DNA from: Vibrio coralliirubri
Lineage (GTDB): Bacteria; Pseudomonadota; Gammaproteobacteria; Enterobacterales; Vibrionaceae
NCBI RefSeq assembly: GCF_024347375.1
Contig: NZ_AP025470.1
Coordinates: 2,232,001 to 2,296,000, forward strand
Reading direction: 5' to 3'
Length of the DNA stretch: 64,000 nt
Below, piece after piece: positions 53,652-62,675 of the stretch. A program made the position numbers and the translations under genes. Under the pieces are notes generated by a model. That model saw only the letters and a program-made list of their open reading frames with translations, searched no databases and was not told the origin of the DNA. How positions within the stretch are numbered: position 1 is the stretch's first letter; every line of letters begins with the position of its first letter.

Positions 53652-54188
53652 CTAAGCCTTTTTCCAATCAGATCGAACAACTGCCAACCTCACAGTATCC
53701 CACCACTTACCTTTGAAGAATCGATGATTCTCAAAGCGCGCTTCTTCTTTCATTCCCAGTGACTGACACAATTTGATTGCTGCCAAGTTCTTACTAATGG
53801 TTTCTGCATAAATCCGATGAACCCCTAGCTCTGAGAATCCAAAATTAGCGAGCGCTTCAGCCGCTTCTATAGAAAGCCCTTTTCCCTGAGTCTCCCTTGA
53901 GAAAGCGCAACCCATTGAAGCTTGTAGGTTGCCTTCAAGACGTAAACAAACGGTTCCAATAAACTTCCCTGAATCTTTGTTTTCAACCGCGAGCTGATAG
54001 GACTGGCGTGGTACTTCCAAAGCCTGATCAACAAACAACTGGGTTAGCTCTCGATATTTGTTAGGTTCACAATCACTTTCGTCATAGAAACGCTGATACT
54101 TTACGTCTTGAGACATGCCAACAAACGCAGGCTCATCTTGAGGCCTCATATCTCGAAGAATCAATCTGCTGGTTTCGAGTTTGAACAT
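53652..54188 (-). CDS. GNAT N-acetyltransferase, RimJ/RimL-like
   Basis: The 178-residue protein has LETSRLILRDMRPQDEPAFVGM at the start. The acetyl-CoA loop follows in a relaxed form (FSRETQGKGLSIEAAEALANFGF), then NLAAIKLCQSLGMKEEARFENHRFFKGKWWDTVRLAV, all typical of the RimJ/RimL group. Substrate may be a protein N terminus or a small amine. First gene of the pair with the nucleotidyltransferase. Confidence 0.9.
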   Translation of the reverse strand: MFKLETSRLILRDMRPQDEPAFVGMSQDVKYQRFYDESDCEPNKYRELTQLFVDQALEVPRQSYQLAVENKDSGKFIGTVCLRLEGNLQASMGCAFSRETQGKGLSIEAAEALANFGFSELGVHRIYAETISKNLAAIKLCQSLGMKEEARFENHRFFKGKWWDTVRLAVVRSDWKKA

Positions 54189-54228
54189 CAAATTTCCTTT
54201 TTCATGTTAAAACAAAACAAGGTGTCGC

Positions 54229-54633
54229 TTACTCGTATACTTTCCCATTATGCTTTAACCAACCATGAGCATGATGATTGCGAGGATCTTTGTGCGTCCA
54301 GTGCATTACGCCACCTTTCTTGTTCCATTCATATTCACCATAAAACTCAACTCGGTCGCCCTTTCCCAGGTCCTGAACACGAGGAGCTAAGTCAATATTA
54401 TGTGCGACTAGCAAGGTTTGTCCGCTATCGAGTCGCAAAATGAATTTCTGATGTCGAGAGCCTTTATTATCATCAGGAAGTACTCGATACACCGTACCCG
54501 CTCCGCGCACCTGAACGTCGCTTTGATGATTTTCGTAAGCTTGCTTAAGTCGCGTATCATTCGCTTGAACATGATTGATGCCAAAGCTAAGCAGCACCAA
54601 AAGTAGAGCGCAAAATTGTTTCATTCCCTTCAT
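54229..54633 (-). CDS. DUF3465 family periplasmic OB-fold-like protein
   Basis: A 134-residue protein from MKGMKQFCALLLVLLSFG, with a signal peptide cleaved near ANA/NDT. A small beta domain follows: VQVRGAGTVYRVLPDDNKGSRHQKFILRL, then HNIDLAPRV, DRVEFYGEYEWNKKGGVMHWTHKDP and HGWL. This matches DUF3465, of unknown role. An in-frame extension to 54735 overlaps the next gene and lacks a signal peptide at its start. Confidence 0.82.
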   Translation of the reverse strand: MKGMKQFCALLLVLLSFGINHVQANDTRLKQAYENHQSDVQVRGAGTVYRVLPDDNKGSRHQKFILRLDSGQTLLVAHNIDLAPRVQDLGKGDRVEFYGEYEWNKKGGVMHWTHKDPRNHHAHGWLKHNGKVYE

Positions 54634-54691
54634 TTCTTTCGTTTCCCATATCTGAGTGTTGATTTGGGATACTGACTGGGCATTCCCTCTT

Positions 54692-54940
54692 CTAACGATG
54701 CTTGTACTGAGTTGGACAATAACCTCTCGATACATCGGTATTACGCAACTTTACATGTTTAGTCGAGCGCCCAGAAACACGAGAGCGCCACAGCTTAAAA
54801 CTGCAGAGCTTAAGATGACTGCGCATAAAACGAATCACTTGCGATTCATTCAAACCAAATTGCTGTTCTATTGCTTCAAACGGCGTTCTGTCTTCCCACG
54901 CCATTTCGATAATTCTTGATTCATTTTCTTTAGATAACAT
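54692..54940 (-). CDS. TIGR03643 family small protein
   Basis: An 82-residue protein from MLSKENESRIIEMAWEDRTPFEAIEQQFGLNESQVIRFMR. It has a helix-turn-helix-like pattern and a basic C terminus (KLWRSRVSGRSTKHV) and agrees with TIGR03643, a conserved family of unknown function. Upstream codons to 55039 lack a ribosome site. AAGGAAG lies before the chosen start. Confidence 0.8.
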   Translation of the reverse strand: MLSKENESRIIEMAWEDRTPFEAIEQQFGLNESQVIRFMRSHLKLCSFKLWRSRVSGRSTKHVKLRNTDVSRGYCPTQYKHR

Positions 54941-55065
54941 TGGGCATACTCTTCCTTTAAAAACTTGGAGAAGTACGCTCGTTCTAAATCTAAAGATCAC
55001 AGGACAAACACTTTGAATTGAACGCGTTATAACGTTCAATAAACAACAGGCTAGCAGCTAGGCAA

Positions 55066-55878
55066 TCATGGGGTTAAATAAGCTTGCGCGAACTCTCTAA
55101 GCACTCTTGCATTGTTGTGGTATTTGCTATCCCCGCACTTTATGCCATCCACTCTGATGTCCGGGCTAGAATAAGCGGGTATAACATATCGCTCATAAGA
55201 CATCATAGTTCCTCTGTCAGCACAAATTGCGCCGAACGAATATTGAGGAGCTCTTGGATACGTTCCATAAATGTAACTTTCAATACTATCAAAGTCTTTC
55301 AATAACGTTTTGTAGTCATGATGCGCACCACTTAAATGGCCAATTTCATGCTCCATTAGGTGATCAGGGCAGTTTATCGCTAAAGAGAAAAAATAGGATA
55401 CTGGAGATGAGACGCCGCAATAATCAGACTCGAAGCTAGAATTATAGTTAGAAAATACTATCCCTGTAAAAATGGGAACGCCGCCTTCTGTTGTTTCTGG
55501 GATCGGTTCTTCCAACGAGAGTTTTAATAACCTCTCTGCAGTGCTCAAATCTTGAAACCAAAGGCTGTCAATTTCCGGCGTGTAAGTCACCTTGGTAACT
55601 TTTCTCGTGATAGGGATGCAGGAGTTATTCAATACCAGATTCGAATAACTTTCCCATGTCGCTATTTTAGCGGCAACGAATGCTTTGGAATATTCAGATA
55701 ACAGCGATTCATCAACATATAGATGGATCTCTGTATTCAATATCTCACTCTGTGCACAAGTAGGAAACTCGACACTTTGAGCATTGGAGAGTCGGCTATT
55801 GCTCAAAACGATAATCAAAACATAGCCAACTAACTGGATGAGCCTTTTAAAGGAACCCTCTCTGACTAATGTATTCAT
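55066..55878 (-). CDS. Secreted zinc metalloprotease-like protein (metzincin)
   Basis: The 270-residue protein from MNTLVREGSFKRL has a signal peptide or anchor (LIQLVGYVLIIVLSNSRLSNA). The zinc site HEIGHLSGAHHDY (H-E-x-x-H-x-x-G-x-x-H) is at about 178-188, and a Met-turn-like GTMMSY lies about 45 residues later. This is the metzincin arrangement of reprolysin-type peptidases. Six cysteines suggest disulphides and a periplasmic or secreted location. No propeptide or binding domain is seen. Substrate unknown. Confidence 0.8.
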   Translation of the reverse strand: MNTLVREGSFKRLIQLVGYVLIIVLSNSRLSNAQSVEFPTCAQSEILNTEIHLYVDESLLSEYSKAFVAAKIATWESYSNLVLNNSCIPITRKVTKVTYTPEIDSLWFQDLSTAERLLKLSLEEPIPETTEGGVPIFTGIVFSNYNSSFESDYCGVSSPVSYFFSLAINCPDHLMEHEIGHLSGAHHDYKTLLKDFDSIESYIYGTYPRAPQYSFGAICADRGTMMSYERYVIPAYSSPDIRVDGIKCGDSKYHNNARVLREFAQAYLTP

Positions 55879-56096
55879 CTCCATCCTCTTCCTCAGTTCA
55901 AAGCCGTAAAGATCACCAAAAATGCCGTAACTTAAGATTCATACAGATAACTATTACACATATAAGCGCAGACCTCTCAAATTACCCTTCACTATCGGTG
56001 CTGTTCCGAAAACAAAAAGCTCGCCATACAATGACGAGCCTTAGTGATTATTGGAGCTTAACGGTTATAAGACCCGAGCATTAACCGATCTAGCCA

Positions 56097-56522
56097 TTAA
56101 GACACTTGATCGCGTAAAGCCAATTCAACGTTTTTCAACACTTTGAACTCTTCTCGAGTACAACCGCGCGCCACGGAAACCCAATGGTCGCCAGTTTCAT
56201 CGGCTCCTTTAAACTCTGCACGTAACTCATATCTTCGCCATGTAACAAACGCCAAAATAAAGGTCAGTGCAAGCATCGGCAAACCGAACTGAGGAACGAA
56301 TGCCCAAGTCGCTGCCGAGAGGACTAAAGCCAACGAAACGATATTGATTGCGTTTTCTTTAAGACCCAATTGACGAATTTCTAACTGTTTGATTTTACGT
56401 AAGCTGTAAACATCCTTCTTAACTCGGAGTTCATCAGAACTCACCAGAAAGTCTGATGCTTTGTATGACCTACGAAGTCGCACTAAATTCGCTAACCTGT
56501 TGCGTGTTTGATTCTTTTTCAT
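56097..56522 (-). CDS. Unknown small membrane protein
   Basis: A 141-residue protein from MKKNQTRNRLANLVRLRRSYKASDF (good ribosome site GGAGAAAGG). A basic N-terminal domain with a QLEIRQLG segment precedes two adjacent hydrophobic helices (AINIVSLALVLSAATWAFV, LPMLALTFILAFVTW), then a soluble tail (KGADETGDHWVSVARG). Resembles no family that I can name with confidence. Confidence 0.65.
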   Translation of the reverse strand: MKKNQTRNRLANLVRLRRSYKASDFLVSSDELRVKKDVYSLRKIKQLEIRQLGLKENAINIVSLALVLSAATWAFVPQFGLPMLALTFILAFVTWRRYELRAEFKGADETGDHWVSVARGCTREEFKVLKNVELALRDQVS

Positions 56523-56540
56523 CGCCTTTCTCCATGTCAT

Positions 56541-57049
56541 TAAAGGTTAGTAAAAACTAATATAATCATGAAGTTAATGAACGAATTCTTATTTTATAAA
56601 TCAAGCCAATGCTAAAATCAAGTCTATGTAATTAATAATAATTATAACAATATCACTTGGTATACAAAATTCAGATAAAAAGAAGGTTCATTAGCGCGTT
56701 GCTTCATCACAAACCGGTGTACTTTATTTAAGTGGGATATAGGCCGACAATGGTTCCAATAACCGACCAAACGGATTAACCGGCGGGCATGATTCCTCCT
56801 ACTTTGTAACCACTTGTTTCAACGCGATTTTTGGGACAAATTTCGTGTTCAAGGAATGCTGAACAGTGGTCACATAACGCTCTACTTATCATAGGTAGTA
56901 CAACCTCTTCACCACTTATCCATTCAGCATTTAAATTCCTGAATCACTCAATTGAACATATCAACATAGCTTATCGATTAAGCAATTGATCTCATAATGT
57001 AGAGCCTGTACGCTTACACTATGCACACGGTTACCTAATGGAGATCACG
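56541..57049. other. Intergenic region
   Basis: About 510 bp, AT-rich on its left half, no gene or RNA recognised on either strand. Confidence 0.5.
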
Positions 57050-57241
57050 ATGAACGAACTACTGACATGCGCTATGGAACAGAAACAACGAACAACGGTA
57101 ACGAGTTTATTCGCAAGAAATGGGTTTAAGATTGCAACGACTGACTTTGATGATGTGACTTTCGAACGTGAAAGTGTGTTGGTCAACGTTCGATTTGATT
57201 CCTCTTCTAACGTCGAATCGATTTCGGTTTTAAGCGAGTAG
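57050..57241 (+). CDS. Small hypothetical protein
   Basis: A 63-residue protein MNELLTCAMEQKQRTTVTSLFARNG... with GGAG well placed (ATGGAGATCACG-ATG). Compact, soluble, with a TFERESVLVNVRFDSSSNVESISV beta pattern. Family not recognised. Confidence 0.55.
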   Translation: MNELLTCAMEQKQRTTVTSLFARNGFKIATTDFDDVTFERESVLVNVRFDSSSNVESISVLSE

Positions 57242-57571
57242 GATTTATCACCTCAAACGTTAGCGTAAAGCAGGTAAGGGCAATCAACTGAAGGTGTGGC
57301 GAAGCATCAGCTCTCTTCATTGACCAAATACAATTGTAAAATAGAGCTTATTGCCTGCTTTTCACGCCATTCTTAAAGTGCGCTAACTGCCAACGCTCGA
57401 ATAATTCCATCTTATTTCTGAGCTCCCTTTCTTCTTATGATTAATTATTCTCTACTTGTTCACCATTCTCACTTTCCTCAAAAAACGCATTAATGATAAT
57501 TCTACCAATAATTAGCAATTCCATGAGCTTGGCTTATATTTGTTAGTACCCTTTGAACAAAAATCGAAGTG
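57242..57571. other. Intergenic region
   Basis: About 330 bp with nothing recognisable apart from the likely promoter of the BLUF gene. Confidence 0.5.
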
Positions 57572-57997
57572 ATGCCTATGCTCCTAACTCGGTTAATTTA
57601 TGTCAGTACGCTCTGTGAAAGTTGCGATTCTCATGCTTTGAACGACATTCTTCAGATTTCACACGACCGCAATAAGCAAAGCCATTTAACTGGCCTTCTA
57701 AGCCACAATGATAAGTATTTCCTGCAATGCATTGAAGGTTCGAGAACCGCAGTGAACCATACTTACAATCATATTTTGAATGACAAGCGACACAAAAACG
57801 TCATGATTTTATATTTCAAAGAGATCGATTGTAGGCAGTTTGGTGATTGGTCTATGGGTGATATTCCACAATCTAGTCTCACTGAACTGGTTAATTTACA
57901 GTTTTCAACATCCGATCAGTTCAACCCGTATGAGATGTCAGGAGAAAGTGCCTACCGAATGCTTCTGGAACTGAAACAGAATTTGCCATCAGAATAG
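57572..57997 (+). CDS. BLUF-domain blue-light sensor protein
   Basis: A 141-residue single-domain BLUF protein. The photoactive tyrosine is in LTRLIYVSTL, the flavin-contacting asparagine in DRNKQSHLTGLL, the glutamine in KYFLQCIEGS and the tail WSMGDI. BLUF domains bind FAD and signal blue light, usually through a partner. There is no output domain here, so a separate effector is implied. Followed by a strong terminator. Confidence 0.9.
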   Translation: MPMLLTRLIYVSTLCESCDSHALNDILQISHDRNKQSHLTGLLSHNDKYFLQCIEGSRTAVNHTYNHILNDKRHKNVMILYFKEIDCRQFGDWSMGDIPQSSLTELVNLQFSTSDQFNPYEMSGESAYRMLLELKQNLPSE

Positions 57998-58032
57998 AGC
58001 TTCGCTCCGACTGAATCCCTAGAGTTAGCAAC

Positions 58033-58059
58033 AAAAAGCCCCAACGTATGGGGCTTTTT
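58033..58059. terminator. Bidirectional terminator between BLUF and OmpA-type genes
   Basis: AAAAAGCCCC-AACGTAT-GGGGCTTTTT, a symmetric hairpin with A and T tracts, serves both convergent genes. Confidence 0.9.
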
Positions 58060-58104
58060 GGCGTTTTGTTATAGAGACATCTATTCGATATTCTTCGGTG
58101 AACT

Positions 58105-59055
58105 CTACTCGCTCTCGCTGCTCACCGCTTCTTGTTCACTGCCAGCAAGAGCTTGCTGTTCGGCGGTAATATCAGATTCTTTGAACACAATGAACGCGCG
58201 GCGGTTTAATGCATCGGCTTTTTCAGAGCGTTCATTAATCGCAGGCTGCAACTTACCAAATGACTTCACTTCCCAGATGAACTGCTTAGGGTCAAGTTTG
58301 GTTTTGAGGTACTCAACCACCGTTTCTGCGCGGCGCTCTGCCAACTTTTCATTGTAAGAAAGTGAACCCGCTTGGTCGGTGTGCCCTGCCACCATTATGC
58401 TACCTTGCAGGCCGCTCAACTTAGTTGTGAAGTCATCTAACTGCGTTAGATCTTCTTGTTTGAGTACTGATTTGTCGAAATCGAAGTGTGGTGTCATTGC
58501 CATATAAACTTTACGTTCTGGTTTTGGTGGCTCACAGAAAGGCATCTCTTCGTACTTCTGAGCTTCTTCAAACACAATAAATGCACGGCGGTTCTCCGCT
58601 CGGTCTTTATCTGTCTTACCAAACAGAAGAGGTTGAGTCTCACCAAGGTGTTTCACTTCCCAGTCATAATGCGTTGGGTCTAGTTGCCCTTTCAGATAAT
58701 CTGCGACCGATTTAGCACGGCGCTGTGAAAGACGTTCGTTGTATTCCAGAGAACCTTTGTAATCAGTATGGCCGACAATCGTGATACGCCCTTTGAGGCC
58801 TCTGATCTCTTTAACAAAGGTATCCAAGTTGATCTTATCGAGGTCGCGTAATTGGTATTTATCAAACGCAAAATGCTCTGCGATGGCGATGTGCACCTCA
58901 CGCTCTGGCGCCAAACACTCGCTGATTAAAAACTTAGACACATCGATGCCTGCGAACTTGTCTCGGTTCTCCTGGCTCACGTACGTGTCGGTTGCACAGC
59001 CGGATAGCAGCGAGGTACTCATCACTGCGCTTATTAGGAAAATAATTGTTTTCAT
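58105..59055 (-). CDS. Outer-membrane lipoprotein with two OmpA-like domains
   Basis: A 316-residue protein. The lipobox LLSG-C lies near residue 20. Two tandem OmpA C-terminal (peptidoglycan-binding) domains follow: FAFDKYQLRDLD...VGHTDYKGSLEYNERLSQRRA and FDFDKSVLKQED...AGHTDQAGSLSYNEKLAERRA. Both keep the D and R residues that contact peptidoglycan. The duplication is unusual. It is in the same direction as the large outer-membrane protein, so it may anchor that complex to the cell wall. Confidence 0.88.
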   Translation of the reverse strand: MKTIIFLISAVMSTSLLSGCATDTYVSQENRDKFAGIDVSKFLISECLAPEREVHIAIAEHFAFDKYQLRDLDKINLDTFVKEIRGLKGRITIVGHTDYKGSLEYNERLSQRRAKSVADYLKGQLDPTHYDWEVKHLGETQPLLFGKTDKDRAENRRAFIVFEEAQKYEEMPFCEPPKPERKVYMAMTPHFDFDKSVLKQEDLTQLDDFTTKLSGLQGSIMVAGHTDQAGSLSYNEKLAERRAETVVEYLKTKLDPKQFIWEVKSFGKLQPAINERSEKADALNRRAFIVFKESDITAEQQALAGSEQEAVSSESE

Positions 59056-59117
59056 CTTACTCTTAACTATCACTTCGAATTCTCAACTCTTAACTTTCAA
59101 CCCACTTTTGGGCTGGC

Positions 59118-62100
59118 TTAGATCTTACCGACTAAGTTAATGAACACACCGGATGCATCGTAGTCATCATCATTGGTTAGATCGCTATCAAATGCAGAGA
59201 AGTTATAACCAATCCCCATTTTGAAGTTCTCGCCGATGTGCTTGTTCACCGAAACTAACGCACCGTGTTCTAGCTCATCGTTGAGTGTGTCTGTTTTCCA
59301 GTGGTATTCACCCGTCACATCCCACTCTTTCATCACGCGGTAAGAAGCGCTTAATCCGTATAGGTCGATATCGCTTTTAACCAGCTCATTCGAACCAGAT
59401 GCTCGTTCAAAAGCTTGCTGTTTGTCTTTATGCGCGTACTTAGTACCGACATCCCAGTGTTGGTCGATCGAATAGATCGCTTCAACTTCAATGATCTGAC
59501 TGGTTTCGTCTTGATAATCCACATCGCGATCCAGTTGATCGAAATCTGCAATATACGTGTAGCGGCTCAGTAAATTGAGTCGATCGTTGTAGATCGGACG
59601 ATACGCGAGGCCGCCAGTGGCTTCGGTAAATTGCGCCATGGTTTCGCCGGTGGTTTCGCTTTCGGTGATGGAGTAGTTGTACTTGCCAAATAGCGTGTAC
59701 TCTTCCGTTAAATGATGCGTATAACGGTTGGTGGTCACGATTTGTTGCAGTTCTCGCTGAGCGATGTCTGGATCGTCTTCACTCTTATCTACTCGGTATT
59801 CAAATTTGTGGCTTAGGGTGATGTCGTCTAGGTCAATCGATGCATTGAAGCTGATGGACTCACGCTCAGTGGCAATGTTCTGGTCATCTTCAATTTCACC
59901 AAGCTGATAACCGATGCCCATCTCGACATCTTCCGTCACGTCGTAACCAAAGCCGTACGAGTCGATACGGCCATGACCGTCGTTTTCATCAACAAACTGG
60001 TTCTCTTGGTAGAAATCGACACTGCTAGTCAGGTCTGCACGCTGACCAACAACCACGTTGTTTTGACCTTCGTAGTTATCATCTACATAAGTTACGTAGG
60101 TTGAGTGGTCATCGGATACATCGTAAGTCACGGTAGCTTCTGCTACTTGGCCTCGGTCGCCATCGGTGTATTCACCGCCAAGAGACAAGTCTTCCAACAC
60201 TTGGAATTCAGCACCAATCGACGCGCTGTCGTTTTCATCATAGTCATCCGACTGATCGACGGTCTTTTGCCCTTTGACGTAAACGCTGTTTTCGCTGTCC
60301 CACATGTATTCCAAACGCACACCCGCTAAGGTGGCATCGCTGTGCTCGTCGTTTTGATTAAGCTCTTCAGTTTGTTGCCCTGCCGCCGAAACTTTGATGT
60401 GCTCGGTGATTTTAACTTGAGTCTCGATCTCAATCGTTTCAGTATCTGTTTCTAGATTACCATCGACATCGCGCTCTTCATTGGTCGAGAAGCGAGACAT
60501 AACCGCCAAACGATCGGTGGCTTGCAAACGAAGTTCAGCACCGTAAGCTTCTTGTTCAAGGTCATCGCTGCTGCTTGCGTAGCTGTATCCCGCGTCTTTG
60601 TCTCGGTACCAAAGTTTCAGGTCATTACCAACAGCACCAAAAATGGTTGGCGCAAGGTCATAAAGGCTGGTGACAGCTGTGATTTGGACACTATCACCCT
60701 CGCGGTCTTCCAATGTTTCGCCAATGGGCGTAAAGGTTAAACCACCATCGGTAGAGACGAAATTCGACTCGGTTTGCCTACCTTCACTATGCGCAAACTC
60801 AGCCTTAATGTAGGTCCCCTCAGTAGCACGTAGCGTTAAATCCGTGCCATAAGACTCGTAATCTTGATTGTCTTTCTCTTGGGTCGCGTACGTGACACCA
60901 ACGCCAATATAATCGTTGATCCAGCCTTTGGCACGACCACCGTAAGACATCGCATCTAATGAGTCAGAACCTTGTGGGACGTACTCATAGTCAACAACCA
61001 GAAAGTTTTCGTAGTCGTCTCCGTTTTCTATCACGCTACCAAAGCTGTCGGATAGGATATTATCGAGTGGCTTGGTCAAAATAATTCGACCTTGGTACGG
61101 GTCAAAGTCATAGTCGACGCCCGGCTCAAGTTGGATTTCATTCTGCACTAGGCCAGATTCATCTTTTACTTTTACATAAACCTTGTCGCTTCCTGGTACC
61201 GCTTCACCGTGACGAAGGAAGTACAGAGAGCCGCCTGTGCCCAAGAACTCATCGTGTGCATACAACGAATCTGCTTCTGCGGTAAAACCGACCACGTTCA
61301 GACGATCTTCACCGTATTGTGTAGTATCGCGAGTACGATAATCAGCTTTGAAACCATAGAGGCTACGGTTGTAATCGTTGTTCTCAGTGCCTGTTAACCC
61401 CGTGTTGTAGTTACCCCACAAGTATTGAGACTTATCGTATTCAACATTGAGGTAAACCTTGCCTTTGGTGTTGACCACTTTTTCGATGTTTGAGCTATCG
61501 CCATAGTTGCCGTAATAAAGCTCATCGTCGTCTTCAAGAATATCGAACACATCCGAATCGTCGGAGGCGAACGGATGTTTGAACATGTCTTTGATTTCAC
61601 TTTCTCGCGTATCGAAGTGAGTCGTTACACGAAGTTTGTCGCCAAATTTACCCTGACCAAAGTACGCTAAACGACCTTGGTTATAGATGTCATCTTGGTA
61701 CTGGTCATCGACACTTAATGCATCGCTATTACCAGACACATTGTTCTTACCAACATAAAGATCAGCCAAGCCGGTTTGTGCGTAGTACGTATCTGGAATA
61801 CGAACGTACAGCTTGTAGCGACGTTCATCACCATTATCAAACACAACCTTGGTAGGGAAAATGTAGGAGTCTGTTGGTAGGTATTGCTCGGCGTATAAGT
61901 TGCCATCTTCAACGTCAAATTCGTCTTCACCGATGATGACTTTATCAACGCCTTTTAAACCGGTACCAATGAACTTGGCTAAGCCCGCATTGGTCGGAAT
62001 GTTGTGACGCATCAACTTAGCTTGGCCATAGCTTTTATCTTTGCTCTCCTCATCGTCGTTATCGTTTCGGTCGATATCGACTTCAGAGTCCGGCTTGACT

Positions 62101-62633
62101 AAGTCAGTCACACCAACGGTGGTCACATCCATGTTGCCATCTTTGTCCCACGCTTTTAGGCGGAACATCAGCTGCTCACCGACCTCAAACTGATAATCAA
62201 CATCAGTTTGACCATCCCAATTGATGTCAGAGTCGTTCGCCAGTTTATCGCCTTCAAGCACAGCGATTGGCTCAGACAAGCCAAAGTCACCCACGCGGTA
62301 CACTTCCAACTGATACTTTTTGATGTAGTAACCATAGTTGGTGGTAATGGTGAAACCTACGCTGTCTCGTAGTGTTCCCTGCTCGACTTCCAACTCATCG
62401 CTGACACTGACGTCGAGCACTGGGTCAAAGCGAGTGATGTCACGGCTTGCCCAAATAGCGCCTTGTTCTAGGTAAATACGCGAGCTGTCTTGGTCTTGGT
62501 TCGGCTTGGTGATTTCAATGCCAGTCGTCTCAGAACCGAGTTTTTCAAGCTTACCTGTGTCTTTCGCTACCGCCATCACAGGAATGGCCGTTAACACACA
62601 CGTCGCTAAACGAGACTTAATAAATACTTTCAT
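59118..62633 (-). CDS. Large outer-membrane beta-barrel protein
   Basis: 1171 residues with a signal peptide (cleavage after AVA). About 450 N-terminal residues form beta-sandwich-like extracellular or periplasmic domains with acidic stretches (DRNDNDDEESKDK). The remaining part is made of repeated amphipathic strands ending GVFINLVGKI, a barrel-type end. The order with a DUF11-repeat gene upstream and a double-OmpA gene downstream suggests a surface-protein assembly or display system. Function unknown. Confidence 0.7.
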   Translation of the reverse strand: MKVFIKSRLATCVLTAIPVMAVAKDTGKLEKLGSETTGIEITKPNQDQDSSRIYLEQGAIWASRDITRFDPVLDVSVSDELEVEQGTLRDSVGFTITTNYGYYIKKYQLEVYRVGDFGLSEPIAVLEGDKLANDSDINWDGQTDVDYQFEVGEQLMFRLKAWDKDGNMDVTTVGVTDLVKPDSEVDIDRNDNDDEESKDKSYGQAKLMRHNIPTNAGLAKFIGTGLKGVDKVIIGEDEFDVEDGNLYAEQYLPTDSYIFPTKVVFDNGDERRYKLYVRIPDTYYAQTGLADLYVGKNNVSGNSDALSVDDQYQDDIYNQGRLAYFGQGKFGDKLRVTTHFDTRESEIKDMFKHPFASDDSDVFDILEDDDELYYGNYGDSSNIEKVVNTKGKVYLNVEYDKSQYLWGNYNTGLTGTENNDYNRSLYGFKADYRTRDTTQYGEDRLNVVGFTAEADSLYAHDEFLGTGGSLYFLRHGEAVPGSDKVYVKVKDESGLVQNEIQLEPGVDYDFDPYQGRIILTKPLDNILSDSFGSVIENGDDYENFLVVDYEYVPQGSDSLDAMSYGGRAKGWINDYIGVGVTYATQEKDNQDYESYGTDLTLRATEGTYIKAEFAHSEGRQTESNFVSTDGGLTFTPIGETLEDREGDSVQITAVTSLYDLAPTIFGAVGNDLKLWYRDKDAGYSYASSSDDLEQEAYGAELRLQATDRLAVMSRFSTNEERDVDGNLETDTETIEIETQVKITEHIKVSAAGQQTEELNQNDEHSDATLAGVRLEYMWDSENSVYVKGQKTVDQSDDYDENDSASIGAEFQVLEDLSLGGEYTDGDRGQVAEATVTYDVSDDHSTYVTYVDDNYEGQNNVVVGQRADLTSSVDFYQENQFVDENDGHGRIDSYGFGYDVTEDVEMGIGYQLGEIEDDQNIATERESISFNASIDLDDITLSHKFEYRVDKSEDDPDIAQRELQQIVTTNRYTHHLTEEYTLFGKYNYSITESETTGETMAQFTEATGGLAYRPIYNDRLNLLSRYTYIADFDQLDRDVDYQDETSQIIEVEAIYSIDQHWDVGTKYAHKDKQQAFERASGSNELVKSDIDLYGLSASYRVMKEWDVTGEYHWKTDTLNDELEHGALVSVNKHIGENFKMGIGYNFSAFDSDLTNDDDYDASGVFINLVGKI

Positions 62634-62675
62634 ACAATTTCCAGATACGGTTCCAATGGCTTACTTCTGTTCACT

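Noticed and set aside
53652..53667. Overlap of the nucleotidyltransferase with the GNAT gene
   Set aside because: A better start at 53649 with AAGG upstream removes the overlap.
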